64,000 bases of DNA from Choristoneura fumiferana. Taxonomy: Eukaryota > Arthropoda > Insecta > Lepidoptera > Tortricidae. Both the position numbers and the translations under genes were made by a program. The notes beneath the pieces are model-generated. The model made no database searches. It had not been told where the DNA came from and saw only the letters and a list, made by a program, of their open reading frames with translations. This document shows positions 1-11,487 of this stretch, piece after piece. The stretch spans positions 40,716,448 through 40,780,447 of the forward strand of contig NC_133472.1 of the NCBI RefSeq assembly GCF_025370935.1, written 5' to 3'. Numbering within the stretch: position 1 is the stretch's first letter; every line of letters begins with the position of its first letter.

Positions 1-242
1 TTCGGAAAAAAGGGAGGACAAAGGTTTCCGAAAGACAAAACTGTCTCAAAACACAGACATTCATTGCCCCGGAACGCATGTTTGCCATAATTAATTTCAG
101 ATATTGCAAAATATCCACAAAATTATTCTAATTATAAATAAACCCGCGTAGCGCACCCAAAAACTATGAGATTTGACATTTCGGAGACCTCACGCTACAC
201 TAGCGCCTCTAGCGGCGAATTCATACGCGATAGCCCTCATTG
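1..242. repeat. MITE-A copy 1 (right part; cut by window edge)
   Basis: Nearly identical to 3527-3771, including TTCCGAAAGACAAAACTGTC and the terminal GCGATAGCCCTCATTG. It lacks four bases (ACCT) near position 139 relative to copy 2. The left end lies outside the window. Confidence 0.85.
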
Positions 243-492
243 ATAAAAAACGTTACTTTGTGTGCACAAGTCTGAGTTATATACTGAACGGCAAAAAATC
301 TTGCCCTCAAATGTATGCAGTAATAGGTAATTTAAGTAATTTTGTATGTAGAGTGGACCAAATTTTGGGCCGCTGAGTATAAAAACAATTTGAACATGCC
401 TGCCCATTGCATTTTAAATGTAGACTAAGAGCTTGAGCTGTGTTTTCTCTGTTGTGTATTTTTCTTAATGTGACGAATTTCATTGAATTTTG

Positions 493-1044
493 TTATTTCT
501 TTCTGTATTGAATATTATTATATGAGCATGACTACGGCGCTAGTCCTTTAGGAAGCAGCACGAGTCGTTCAGACGTTCAAGTATTTTATTCTTTCTTTCT
601 GTATTGAATATTATTAAATGAACACGACTACGCCGCTAGTCCTTTAAGAAGCAGCTCGAGTCGTTCAGACGTTTAAGTATTTTATTATTTCTTTCTGTAT
701 TGAATATTATTATATGAACACGACTACGGCGCTAGTCCTTTAAGAAGCAGCTCGAGTCGTTCAGACGTTTAAGTATTTTATTCTTTCTTTCTGTATTGAA
801 TATTATTATATGAACACGACTACGGCGCTTGTCCTTTAAGAAGCAGCTCGAGTCGTTCAGACGTTCAAGTATTTTATTCTTTCTTTCTGTATTGAATATT
901 ATTAAATGAACACGACTACGGCGCTAGTCCTTTAAGAAGCAGCTCGAGTCGTTCAGACGTTTAAGTATTTTTTTTTTCTGTATTGAATATTATTATATGG
1001 ACACGACTACGGCGCTTGTCCTTTAGGAAGCAGCTCGAGTCGTC
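493..1044. repeat. 96-bp minisatellite, about six units
   Basis: The phrase TTTCTGTATTGAATATTATT recurs with GTATTG at 505, 601, 697, 793, 889 and 980, an exact 96-base period until the last unit (91). Each unit continues CACGACTACGGCGCT(A/T)GTC and CAGCTCGAGTCGTTCAGACG. Units differ by a few substitutions, some shared by alternate units. Confidence 0.95.
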
Positions 1045-1147
1045 AAAATCAAAGTGAAATCCCTCGTAGACTTGGACGACACAACATCGTATCGTGGAGT
1101 CGTAGCAAGATGCGATATTGTATCGTGTTTATGTGTAAGAGCCCTTA

Positions 1148-1310
1148 TTAGGGCCAGTACACATTCCAACCGCAACCTAACCGCAACGGCTGACTGCTCA
1201 CACATTTTTATCGCAGCCAGCGTGCAGTTGTGCCGACTGCAATGACAAACGTATGAGCAGTCGGCAGTTACACTGCAGTTGGAACGCAGTCCGTCTGAAC
1301 TAGCCCTTAA
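1148..1310. repeat. Short MITE with inverted ends
   Basis: Ends TTAGGGCCAGTACACATTCC and TAGCCCTTAA are imperfect inverted repeats. The interior has GACTGCTCACA opposite TATGAGCAGTC and CAGTTGTGCCGACTGC, so much of the element can fold back. Open frames on both strands here are by-products. Confidence 0.6.
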
Positions 1311-1402
1311 CACATTGATGGACAGTACGGCTATAGACGTCCAAATATAAGGCTTAACGTTTAATTGAAAGTAGTGTCCATTGTCCATCAAGGTGTTAAG
1401 GG
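1304..1402. repeat. Hairpin element
   Basis: CCCTTAACACATTGATGGACA at the left is mirrored by TGTCCATCAAGGTGTTAAGG at the right, with a loop of about 55 bases. It abuts and slightly overlaps the preceding MITE. Confidence 0.65.
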
Positions 1403-1679
1403 AGTTTTTGATCACACAATGTCTACTTCAACCAAAGGCGCACATTCCTGAAAAAAAAATGAAAATGATTGAAACAGCGGTTAACGTATTTTACGAGTTT
1501 ATTGAAATAGGTATAGTTACACTTAGGGCTTAGGAACTCGGGTGGTCTATCCTAGGGTCACGTATAGGACAGGATTGGCATGTAGAAGGCAGGTAGGAAA
1601 GCTGCAAAAGAAGGAAAAAATTAAACTTAAATAGGTAGATTGGTACAGGAAAATTTCAGGTTGTAACGAATAATAAAAA

Positions 1680-1860
1680 ACCGGTTCAGTGCGAGTCGGA
1701 CTCGCGCACCGAGAGTATCGTACAAATTTGTAGGTATCTATGAATAACCGGTGTTAACAGAGCCCTGCTCCCAAGCAAAATGTACGCTGTGTGGGGTCAT
1801 TTTAGAATGATTACTGACATAGACAGACAGATTTCCAAATCTGGCCAAGTTCGTCTCGAG
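1680..1860 (+). repeat. Repeat fragment, 'GCGAGTCGGACTCGCGC' family, copy 1
   Basis: Contains AGTGCGAGTCGGACTCGCGC, GTACAAATTTGTAGG and AATGTACGCTGTGTGGGGTC. The same series occurs at 8188-8330 and 42605-43160. It is a common lepidopteran interspersed repeat, probably 3' pieces of a non-LTR retrotransposon (class inferred). Confidence 0.75.
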
Positions 1861-2052
1861 CCACGTACAGCGTAAAGTGCCATACTAATATCGACTATCG
1901 ACCTCTTACTTTTCCCAACCTCGTATCTGGCCACATTAAATTGCTGTAGAATCATCTTTATGCTAAGTATGATAAGAGTGTTGATTTGTTGTAATTCCGG
2001 TAGATATTATACGACGTTGAGAATCATGGACGATATGTGGACAGCATTCAGT

Positions 2053-2310
2053 TTTTTTTTTTTTATAAAACGAGGGGGCAAACGAGCAGACGGGTCACCT
2101 GATGGAGAGCGATCACCGTCGCCCATGGACACCCGCAACACGAGGGGAATCACAGGTGCGTTGCCGACCCTTTAAGGAATTGGTAGGCTCGTTTTTTAAA
2201 GATCCCTAAGTTGTAACGCTCCGGGAATGTTGCCGCTGTAAGCTGATTCCAGATCTTCGTCGTGCGAGGAAAGAAGTATTTGAAGTGTTTGATCGACTAT
2301 TACTCGTTAA
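2053..2310 (+). repeat. Poly(T)-flanked interspersed repeat
   Basis: A T-run followed by GGGGCAAACGAGCAGACGGG, TCACCTGATGGAGAGCGATC, GCGTTGCCGACCC and GCTGATTCCAGATCTTCGTC, a recognised lepidopteran repeat. It shares the 'CAAACGAGCA..GGGT..CCTGATGG' part with 8637-8890. The open frame 1960-2175 lies in it and is not a gene. Confidence 0.7.
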
Positions 2311-2359
2311 CTTGTAAAGGCTACAAGGCTAAGACAGTTTCTAAAATTAATCATAGTAC

Positions 2360-2555
2360 CTGGGCGACCGAGTTCAGCCCGGGCTAAAACACGGTACCAA
2401 GCGTTTGTCCAGAGATAAGACCAAGCTAGATCGATTTTTCATCCCCGAAAAACCCTTACATGCCAAATTTCAGCTAAATCGTTGGAGCCGTTTACGTGAT
2501 TCCCAATATATATACAAGAATTGCTAGTTTAAAGGTATTAGATAGATATGAACAG
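2360..2555 (+). repeat. Interspersed repeat R2, copy 1
   Basis: CCTGGGCGACCGAG, GACCAAGCTAGATCGATTTT, AATCGTTGGAGCCGTTTACG and AATTGCTAGTTTAAAGGTAT, ending in ATTAGATAGAT. The same order of motifs is seen at 44592-44790. Confidence 0.75.
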
Positions 2556-3123
2556 TCGGCAGCAGAAGTGGATCAGCGGTTACGGTGCACAAAATGATTT
2601 AAACGCGACTCTACTGCCCGGGTAATACAGGGAGTTTGTAGATTATTTTCAGCGCCACAAGTGCTCACCTACTTCTGGTGCTGACTGTATGTAAATTCAT
2701 TATTGCACAGAAATAGAGAACAAACACAATTTAAAATCATTGAGATACATTGATACAATAAAGTACAAAAATATGTATTTATTCGAACCGCTATAAATAT
2801 GTTACTATGGCCTTATAACGTCGGAATAAGATTCGGTGGTACATATTATTGAAACATTGGATAAGTTTTTTTTTACACTATATCTAATATATATTGGTCT
2901 GAATATTTGGCATATTTTGTTCCCTTACACGGGTAGGTATAGCCTTTAAGTTTCATATTTCACTGAAAAAATTGTACTGCACCAAGTACATTCGGCAGTT
3001 ATTCTTACAATTGATTTGTACTTTATGAAGTACACGGGTACTTACGAGGTTAAGGACCTTTACGCTGTTTCACTGCTAATAATTAATTATCTTAACTCTT
3101 GATTATCTTTTAAACAGTGTCTT

Positions 3124-3267
3124 AAGCCGAGTTTAGACTTGCAATTAAAATCGTGCAAGTTGCATTCCATTGCAGCGCTCGATTGACCACTACAAACTCG
3201 TTGGCTTTACGGCCGCGCAATGTAATGCAACTTGCACGGTTTCTCTTGCAAGTCTAAACTCGGCTTT
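3124..3267. repeat. MITE with about 40-base inverted arms
   Basis: AAGCCGAGTTTAGACTTGCA at the left matches the complement of TGCAAGTCTAAACTCGGCTT at the right, and CGTGCAAGTTGCATT faces AATGCAACTTGCACG. Total about 144 bp. Confidence 0.85.
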
Positions 3268-3344
3268 AAAGAAATTAACTTTTAAAGTTAACGGATATCA
3301 GAAATAACACGGTGTAGTGTACCTATACACCTGGCGCTAACACG

Positions 3345-3771
3345 CAATGAGGGCTATCGTTTTTGTCTCACTAGATGGCGCACTGTTGCGTGAGGTTTTT
3401 AGTATGGCTTTCAAAGTCTGTTTTAACGGGTGTGAAAACAAAGTTTAGATTAAAATCATATTTACTACACCATAAAACCGTACCATAAAAATATCGAGCA
3501 TGCCACAGTGTTGGTCCCCGTTTTGTTCGGAAAAAAGGGAGGACAAAGGTTTCCGAAAGACAAAACTGTCTCAAAACACAGACATTCATTGCCCCGGAAC
3601 GCATATTTGCCATAATTAATTTCAGATATTGCAAAATATTCACAAAATTATTCTAATTATACCTAAATAAACCCGCGTAAATCACCCACAAACTATGAGA
3701 TTTGACATTTCGGAAACCTCACGCTACACTAGCGCCTCTAGTGGCGAATCCATACGCGATAGCCCTCATTG
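3345..3771. repeat. MITE-A copy 2, full-length (about 427 bp)
   Basis: Starts CAATGAGGGCTATCG and ends CGATAGCCCTCATTG, so the outer 15 bases are perfect inverted repeats. The similarity continues imperfectly inward for about 60 bases (TTGCGTGAGGTTTT left; AACCTCACGCTACACTAGCG right). The same end is found at 242. No clear target duplication was seen. The reading frames inside are chance. Confidence 0.85.
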
Positions 3772-4310
3772 TGCTAAGCTTGAGCAGTGCCCTCACGTAT
3801 CAACCTCGATGTGTCCATACGTCATAGTAGGCTGCGGCGGAAGTGAACATCCGCACCCTAACACCGAGTGTGAAACGCGAACGAGAGCCTTTAATACGGT
3901 ATTTGACAACTCCTGATCTTGCCATATCTTAATATTATTATGAAAATATAGATATACTGATAGTGTTAAGCGAAGAGAAAATTTAAATCGGTTGAAAATT
4001 GGATTTATAGTGTTTTTTTTTTGAAAAATCTATATACCCGTCTCTTTCTCAAAGGCTTTTCTCTATGCAGCAAGTATGGCGGTAGGCGTGTGACGTCACA
4101 TGCCAGTATGTCTTTCTCTGTCTAATCTTGAATTTCAAACCTGTATAACTTTGTTATTTACAAAGGGTAGCTTAAAAAATGTTTTTCTATTCGATAACAG
4201 GCATTGTGTAGTTTTAATTTATAAAACATAGAAGTACAAAATAGTCAAATACCGTATTAAGCTCTCGCCTTCATTATAAGCGGCTGTTAACTGGCTTTAT
4301 CTCAAATATA

Positions 4311-4430
4311 TAATATCTGACACAACAAGCGTGCATAAATATCTGATACGAGTCTATTTCTAGGGCCGGAAGGATGTGTCAGATATTTTTGCACGCTCCG
4401 CTGTGGCAGATATTAATGCTGGTGACTGTA
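4311..4430. repeat. MITE-D copy 1 (TATCTGACAC family)
   Basis: Contains TAATATCTGACACAACAAGC, AATATCTGATACGAGT, GTGTCAGATATTTTTGCACG and CTCCGCTGTGGCAGATATTA, ending GGTGACTGTA. It is inverted relative to the copies at 18848 and 54719. Confidence 0.8.
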
Positions 4431-7021
4431 GGTACATATTAAGGTCGATCAAATCTTTTTTTGTACATCGTTGCCATGGTTACGTCCCCTGGACAACTTT
4501 AAAACCATGAGTTTTCAGTTTTCTGTGGTTAGATTCATCGAGCGTACATTTTTAACCCCACACGCAGAAAGAAGGGTGTTATAAGTTTGACCGCTATGTG
4601 TGTCTGTCTGTGTGTTTGTCTGTGGCACCGTAGCTTTTAAACGGGTGGACATACTTGAATGCGGTTTTTTTTATTTGAAATCAGGGTTTCTAGCAATAGT
4701 TTTTAGACATGTTTCATCAAAATCGGTTCAGCCGTTTTTGAGATATTGAACTTTGAAGTGACAAAATCGGGGGTTTTCCAACATTTTGTTGCTTAGGTTA
4801 TTATTGTATTTACAAGTCCATATTATGGACTATCACCTAAGCACATTAGTAGCACAAACTTATTACCTATAACAATTTTGAAACTTCGTCACTTTTGTCT
4901 CTTGGACAACGGGACCGAATAACAAATAAGCAAAAGTTGATTGACCCAAATAAATTATTCGACACCGTTAATAGCCGCTATAGTCTACCAACCGACGACG
5001 AGGGGTAATAGAAGCAGCCACAGTTATACTCGAGTCCAAAATTAGGCGAACTAGATTGACAGCTGAAAATGTTACCAGACACAGCCAAAAAAAATAGGCA
5101 TAGGAGTCGATGCAAATTTGTCGATATAACCTTGTGTAGACGCGGAATGAAAATGTTTGTCACTTTTGTACTTTATTTACATAGTTTTAGGCCGGAAAAC
5201 GACAAAAAGGATAACAACAAATAACGTAACGATAGTTCCACGCAAGCCGATGGCAGTTAATTCGAATGACATATATGAAATAAAACAAAATGGCGGGTAG
5301 CGTCCTTCCTGACGTTCAATATTTTTTTCGAAAGCTTTCAAATAAAAGATTTCTTTTATTATTATTTCGTATTGAGTTTTTTTTAACATCGATATAACAG
5401 CACTGGTGTAACTGTGGCGACATTTGTGTGCAATGAACTGTCAAGTTGGTTCGCTTAATTCTGGATTCGAGTATAGCTAAAATTTACACCAACCTTCGCA
5501 CTTGTCATTACATCACTGACGTCACAAACTTTTCAAGTCCGCCCAAAGTAACAGCTAACCCGGTAGAACTCGAGTAAGACACTAGACAATTGACTGTACA
5601 AAACGCGTCTCATTTCCGTAATCCTTTTACCTTTCCTTGATGATATAATAAGCGGTTATTAATGTCAGACCAATCAGCCCGCGCGCGGTGCTCGGTCTGC
5701 CATTGCAAGTAGAACCAGGTCAGTAAGTTATCAATAATGCATGTATGTAATGTGTTCGTTTGTCATCGGTTCGTCACACAGACATACACAAATTGGACTC
5801 GATAGAATAAACAATTATGCGTTTAGCGCATTCGTATTGTTTTATTCATTGTTTATATTAGTTCTGGTGTTTTGTATGCATTAACATTCTTATAAGGCGT
5901 GAGTTGTGTCACACTTTCGATGTTTGCTTTTGTGAAATTCTCTCTACGTCTAACAGAACCGTTAATATTTAATAGGTAGCTTTTTATTACAAAATGGACT
6001 TTCCTCTTTGAGAAATTTAAACAAAACTAACGCGGTATCACAGGACAGGATTGGTTCAGCCGTTTATGAGTAAGTTCACATACCTTTGAAATACAATCGC
6101 TTCATAAGTGTTACTACATAATGTGCGTCTATATAACTCTCAGTCATTGTCAGTATTTTGTAACGTAAATCTAATTTATCTATGCAAATGCTAATACTGA
6201 AGCGCATAAAAAATATTGTGGCCCTTTGAAGTCTGGGATAATTCTAGCTTTTCGTTCTTTAAACATGACGACTCTTGATCTAGGCCTGAGGGCACTGAAA
6301 ACTAGTTCTCCCCATTAGCATCTCGCGTGTGATTCCTGGCCCTATATCTGGTCCATTATTTAATGCGAAAAAACTTCGATTTTTGAATTTTGTAGCCCCC
6401 TGTACGAAGTGCACCGGATCGGGACCGGCGACCGGATCGAAGCACCAGCGGAAGCCTGCGGTCGACCAGCCTGGACCAAGGTCGCTGACACACGCTAGTG
6501 CCTTTGTTACCTTGTGGAATTAACGCGTTTTACAGCTAAACGCCGTAGACGGAACAACTTAACCAACTTAGAAAAGTTAAACCCCCCCGATGTTGTAATT
6601 CAAACTCGCTTTCAAGAGAGGATAATATCCTCTTATTTGTTACTGTTACGTCAATGTTTGCGAATTTTACAATTTAATTATCGCAAACTGTACCACAGGT
6701 GCCGCTTGCCCTTGTCACCGCGCTAACTGAGTTCCGTGGTACCATGCATGCAGTTTTTGACAAACGCGGGCCGGCCATATTGCCATTTCGTTTTGCTGAG
6801 TGCTGTTTTCTGTTTAATACTGTTAACAATTAAACTACGTTATAGTTACGGGATTTAGACCGCGATTACCACGTGATAATGAGCTCCCGGCAAATACATG
6901 TGGTGTAAATAACCGTGAATCATTAAAAACGGTTAATAATTGTTTAATATTATTGTTTTTATCAGTAAAAATAATTAGCTGGCCGCATTTGTAATAAAAA
7001 AAAACACTTCGGAACACTATT

Positions 7022-7526
7022 ACTAGGTAGATTATGGTCGTGGCCTGGAAGTAGGCAATTGCTGGCTGAGTCGTTTAACTAATTCGAAGCCAGTAATTGC
7101 TATTCCAGCCGAGACTAATATGAAGCTTTTCTCAAAAATAGTGAAGGAAAAAAACTAAATTAGGATAAACCTTTTCCTAACAAAATATATTATGACATTC
7201 AATTTTATTCCAATAAATTTTGTCCGCCTTTAATCATAAAAAAAACAGCTGGCGTATTTTTCCACCGAAAACACCACAAGCTGTTTCAGACCCAATAAAA
7301 TAAGTCTGGAGTTCCAACAAAATAACTGATAGCAGCCATTTGAGTTGGCTGTATACGACTTGTGCCAACATTTCCATGGCCGTTTTCACTTTTTAAAAAG
7401 TTTTTGACTCTACTTGTCGACTCTACTCTACTTGTTGACTCTATTGTCGAGCTAGCGCGCCTGCAATCATTATAACTTTTTGATTTCTCGCTGAGCATAA
7501 ACTATGCACTTAGCCTTCTGATATGA
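7022..7526 (+). repeat. Element E, copy 1 (about 500 bp)
   Basis: Matches the inverted copy at 17001-17523 along its whole length: TAGATTATGGTCGTGGCCTGG, TCCACCGAAAACACCACAAG, TTTCCATGGCC, GCTAGCGCGCCTGCAATCA and AAACTATGCACTTAGCC. One end carries a hairpin (GCAATTGCTGGCT opposite AGCCAGTAATTGC). The middle has a local expansion of ACTCTACTTGT units not in the other copy. No coding frame; class unassigned. Confidence 0.85.
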
Positions 7527-8187
7527 AAGGAATAATGTAGACTGTTAGGAAATTTTTGAGAAAAATAATCTGACGTTCTCGTATTCACCAATAACATCTG
7601 CAAAAGTAGAGCGATCGTTTTCATATTGAAAATTTATCTACAGAAATAGACGATAAAATTAAACGCCAAAATAATCTCATACTCATATCTCTTATTGTCT
7701 TGAAACTAACAGCCCGAACATTGAAAGTTTATACTAAGAGCAAATTATAAAGAAGTGCATCGGACAAAATATATACTTCTTCAATGTTCGTTTTCTCGCC
7801 TGCCGTTGGGACAGAGTATAGATAGATTATGAATAGTGACATAACATACAGCCGAGGAAACTCAATCATGTTTTCAACATCAATTTCTTTTTGATTCCTT
7901 CGGCAGATGTATAGAAGGCCAACATGACATTTGTAGCGAAAAGCTTCTACCCTGATAAGCGATATTGTTTCATCAACTGTATCCAGTACTACATTATAAT
8001 AATTGAATAAGGTGGCACCAAGGATAAAAGAGCGTCGCCGTTTTTAAACCGCTTGGGAGACATATTCGGTTTGCATATTCTTTGCGCGATAATTTCTGCA
8101 CGTTCTTTCACGTGGTAAAATAAACATTAATCTAGGACGTGGTGTGTTACGCCATAACCAACGCACACAAATTAAAACTATTTTAAA

Positions 8188-8330
8188 AAACCGGCCAAGT
8201 TCCGTACAAATTCGTAGATATCTATGAATATCCAGTGTTGCAGAACCCAAGCTAAGCAAAATGTACGCAGTGTGGGGTCATCTTAGATGGTTACTAACAT
8301 AGACCGACAGACAAAAAAAAATATCCCATT
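8188..8330 (+). repeat. 'GCGAGTCGGACTCGCGC' family, copy 2 (5'-truncated)
   Basis: Has AAAACCGGCCAAGTTCCGTAC, with the GCGAGTCGGA block missing, then ATTCGTAGATATCTATGAAT, AAGCAAAATGTACGCAGTG and ACATAGACCGACAGAC, parallel to copy 1. Confidence 0.7.
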
Positions 8331-8530
8331 CCTTATTGGTTGTGCTATAAGAGCAGCTTTCATAAGGATAACCCGAAGTAGGTACACTGTATGAACACCT
8401 CTTTTAAAGGCTCTACCTGATATCGTTTTTACGACGTGAATGAATATGGCGGTTTAATTTTTCGCGAAATTCCAGAATTTAATGCAAACGAAGCGTCGGG
8501 AAAAGGTAAGTATAGTAAAGTTCATAAACT

Positions 8531-8626
8531 TGTAAGCAAAAATTTGATCAAAAATATCTGAACACGACTCTATTGTTAACGACGTAGAAGCGAGTTCAGA
8601 TATTTTTGATCAAATTTTTGCTCACA
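8531..8626. repeat. Short palindromic MITE
   Basis: AGCAAAAATTTGATCAAAAA and TTTTTGATCAAATTTTTGCT are perfect inverted arms, continuing ATATCTGAAC / GTTCAGATAT, with a loop of about 35 bases. Confidence 0.85.
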
Positions 8627-8636
8627 ATTTTATGCT

Positions 8637-8890
8637 TTTTTTTTATTCGACTGGATGGCAAACGAGCAAGTGGGTATCCTGATGGTAAGAGATCACCACT
8701 GCCCATAAACATCTGCAACACCAGGGGTTATTGCAGACGCGTTGCCAACCTAGAGGCCTAAGATGGGTTATATACCTCAACTGCCAGTAATTTCGCCGGC
8801 TGTCTTACTCTCCACACCGAAACACAACAATGCAAGCACTGCTGCTTCACGGCAGGATTAGCGAGCAAGATGGTGGTAGCAATCCAGGCG
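8637..8890 (+). repeat. Interspersed repeat G, copy 1
   Basis: T-run then TCGACTGGATGGCAAACGAG, CCTGATGGTAAGAGATCACC, GACGCGTTGCCAACCTAGAG, GCCGGCTGTCTTACTCTCCA and GCTGCTTCACGGCAGGATTA. The complement is at 21955-22198. Confidence 0.8.
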
Positions 8891-9586
8891 GACCTTGCAC
8901 AAGATCCTACCATCTGCAGGACTCGACTGTACCTAGGCTATATTTATTCCCGAAAACGTGTTAACTTCCCACAGGTCGCAGGCAAAGTAGCGAGCTACAG
9001 CTAAAGCTAGCCGATCAATAAAAATAATCGATCATTGGTTACCCTATCGTAACGGAGCACAACTAAATCTATATATATCCCGCGTCAACGAACCGTTTAC
9101 GCAACCGAACCTAGTGACCCAGCCTGAAACTTGTGAAACACAACATCTTCTCGTAGATTAAAGTGCACAAAATTACCAGCCTTGAACAGCTCCAGAAAAC
9201 TGAAAGTGTCCGCGAAAATGTGCTTTATCATGCCAGTGTTAGAGATAGAACGCGAGTTGGAGAGACGCGTTCATGTTTGTTGTTGTGTACAGATGCATTA
9301 TACGACGTCAACCGGTTAAATTGGACGTCTGGCGGTGCGCAGCTCTGTTAGCAACACTTGCCATTAAATCACGTTGGCACAATCAACCCATTCGATTCCT
9401 AGGCCACGCAGAACCGTGTCGTTATGATATTTTAGGTCATTAGATAAACATTGTTTAAGACTAATTATTTTTTACTATGATACGGTTATATGGTGGCCCA
9501 GGAATCAAACTGATTGACTGTAGGTACATATGTGATCGGTGCGTCTTATATATAAGAGACTAAGACGTAAATAAGCACTGGATTGT

Positions 9587-9838
9587 GGCAATTGACGACC
9601 GGAGGGCTAAGTGGTTAGAGAACCTGACTATACGAAGCTTAAGGTCCCGGATTCGATTCCCGGCCGGGGCAGATATTTGTATGAATAATACGAATGTTTG
9701 TTCTCGGGTCTTGAATGTTCAATATGTATTTATCTATATAAGTATGTTTATCCGTTGCCTAGTACAACCTTAGCTTAGTTTGCGACTAGGTCAATTGGTG
9801 TCAAATGTCCCATGATATTTATTTATTAGATTTATTAT
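9587..9838 (+). repeat. tRNA-derived SINE with (TTTA) tail
   Basis: The head has an A-box-like GGGCTAAGTGGTTAG (9604-9618) and a B-box GGATTCGATTCC (9649-9660). It is followed by a body (GTTTGTTCTCGGGTCTTGAA, AAGTATGTTTATCCGTTGCC, TAGGTCAATTGGTGTCAA) and a tail ATGATATTTATTTATTAG. These are polymerase III promoter boxes of a SINE, not a functional tRNA. The 62-codon frame over it is not a gene. Confidence 0.85.
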
Positions 9839-9841
9839 CAA

Positions 9842-10075
9842 CTAGCTTTTGCCCGCGGCTCCGCCTGCGTGGTATTCGGTTATCGCGCGCTGTTCCATCG
9901 GGAACTGTGCAATTTTCCGGGATAAAAAGTTGCCTATGTCACTCTCGGGCCCATGAACTATCTCTATGCCAAAAATCACGTCGCTCCATTGCTCCGTTTG
10001 GACAAGAAAGACGGACAAACACACACACACACACACACACTTTCGCATTTATAATATATATTATTCAACTAATCC
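9842..10075. repeat. 'CTAGCTTTTGCCCGCG' repeat, copy 1
   Basis: CTAGCTTTTGCCCGCGGCTC, TTATCGCGCGCTGTTCC, TCCGGGATAAAAAGTTGCC and AAAAATCACGTCGCTCCATT, ending in a CA run and CTTTCGCATTTATAATAT. Related copies are at 14308, 23638 and 46901 (inverted). It makes chance minus-strand frames with ...GPESDIG.FLSRK...; these are repeat translations. Confidence 0.8.
10016..10040. repeat. (CA)n microsatellite
   Basis: An uninterrupted CA run of about 12 units inside the repeat copy; the sister copies have only short CA or 'ACAAACA' stretches at the same place, so it expanded locally. Confidence 0.9.
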
Positions 10076-10255
10076 TTACTAATATTAGAAATGTGAAAGT
10101 GAACAAGTTTGTTTATTTGTTTGCCACGCTTTCAAGTTTAAAGTACTCAACAGATCGTGATAAAATTTGGTATGTAGATAGTTTGAGACCTTGAGAAGAA
10201 CATAGGATATCATTATCCCGGAAAATCGTAGTTCCCGGGGGCGTAAACAAATTCT
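10075..10255. repeat. 'TACTAATATTATAAA' repeat K fragment
   Basis: TTACTAATATTAGAAATGTG, AAAATTTGGTATGTAGATAG, TTTGAGACC and ATTATCCCGGAAAATCGTAG. Same family as 21275-21790 and 55049-55262, joined directly to the preceding repeat. Confidence 0.65.
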
Positions 10256-10341
10256 CCGCAACACATCCTCACACATCTCGGGTGGAGGCGCTGCCTTATG
10301 TAGCAAGACGTGTCGAATGTAACATTAGTATTCAAATCATT

Positions 10342-10622
10342 CATCCCTCATCCCAGCCTATATACGTCCCACTGCTGGGCACAGGCCTGCTCTCAGAACA
10401 AGAGGGCTCGGGCCGTAGTTCCCACGCGAGCCCAGTGCGGATTCGGAACTTCACACGAACCATTGAATTGCTTCGCAGGTTCGTGCAGGTTTCCTGACGG
10501 TGTTTTTCCTTCACCGCAAAGCTCGTGGTAAATGTCAAATGTAATTCCGCGGTGCGAGCCGGGGTTTGAACCTACGACCCTCTGCTTGAGAGGTCAAACC
10601 ACTAGGCCATACCACGGCATCT
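10342..10622 (-). repeat. SINE-L, copy 1 (full length, with target duplication)
   Basis: Minus-strand element. The right (5') end has the tRNA-like head with A-box region (TGGCCTAGTGGTTTGACC) and B-box GGTTCAAACCCC. The body contains GGTGAAGGAAAAACACCGTC and CCCAGCAGTGGGACGTATAT, and a short ATGAGGGATGA tail is at the left. It is flanked by AATCATT at 10335-10341 and 10623-10629, a plausible 7-base target duplication. Confidence 0.85.
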
Positions 10623-11046
10623 AATCATTACAACCGTACTATAAAAATCTGGCTTCATCAAAAAAAGGCAAGTCACACATTAACTTTTTTATTAACAACC
10701 ATCCATCTGCCTTTTTAGTTATCCAGGGCAATTGTTTGAATAAAGCGATAAAGCGATGTTCCCTAGCGCCCCTGTCGTCCCAACGTACATGCCGGAAGGT
10801 TCTAATCTAATTGTCTGGGCACCTATTTAATTATCAAGCGTGTTCAAAGCTCAGCGTTTCCTCGTCGTACGGGTTAGGAGTCAGGATGCTGTTTGAACGC
10901 GTTCAAGTCGCCACACCACAATGTCCAGTTAAAAAGAGAACTCAGAAATCACGTAATTGTTGACTTTTTAAAACAAGGGTCTTCAGACTCGGCTGAGAAT
11001 TTCCAGTGTAATGATTATTTCAACCACTATTTCAACATATTTAATG

Positions 11047-11315
11047 TGGGTCCATATCGGCTCGCATACTTATTCGAAGTCCGAATGTAATGTTTGTCAG
11101 AACGATCGTTTGTCATAACTCTGTTTTTTCTGAATCCAATAATTATTCAGACTTGTTATAAAACAAACCTAACCTAACCTATAGTTTTCTATAGGATGAC
11201 CATTTAAAAATTTCGGAAAACTGTAAGGTTTCGGTGGGAGAAAAATTATGACAAACGATGATTCGGACAAAAATTAGGGTATGACTAGGAAGAGTATGCG
11301 AACTTTGGCGCTCCC
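11047..11315. mobile_element. MITE-J copy 1 (269 bp) with 8-bp target duplication
   Basis: Starts TGGGTCCATATCGGCTCGCA and ends GCGAACTTTGGCGCTCCC. Both ends carry inverted, imperfect repeats (GGGTCC..ATCGGCTCGCATACT against GGGAGCGCCAAAGTTCGCATACT), continuing to AACGATCGTTTGTCATAA / TTATGACAAACGATGATTCG. It is flanked by identical 8-mers ATTTAATG at 11039-11046 and 11316-11323. Eight-base duplications suit hAT, P or Merlin-like transposases. The interior has a short CCTAA run and CTATAGTTTTCTATAGG. It has no coding frame, so it would need a transposase from elsewhere. Confidence 0.9.
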
Positions 11316-11487
11316 ATTTAATGTTATTATTTCATAAACGAGGGTCGCCGACATAGCCTAGCGAATAAGCTCGTTGAAGTGGCAATGGGCAGGCCATATA
11401 GCATGGAGAACAGATGGCCGTTGGGGCCGGAAAATTCTCGAGTGGATACCGCGAACCGGGAAGCGCAGGCGCAGATCCAGCCCTCAA

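Noticed and set aside
493..1044. Possible CRISPR-like array
   Set aside because: The whole 96-bp unit is conserved with no unique spacers; it is a minisatellite in a eukaryotic genome.
6329..6726. Two overlapping plus-strand frames (64 and 70 codons)
   Set aside because: GC-richer, but no family resemblance, no clear splice context, and the frames are incompatible with each other.
9040..9160. Promoter at TATATATATCCCGCG
   Set aside because: The TATA-like stretch is followed by no convincing leader or exon, and AT-rich sequence makes such boxes common.
9587..9672. True tRNA gene
   Set aside because: The A- and B-boxes are present, but they head a repeat body with a TTTA tail and no clear cloverleaf; it is a SINE.
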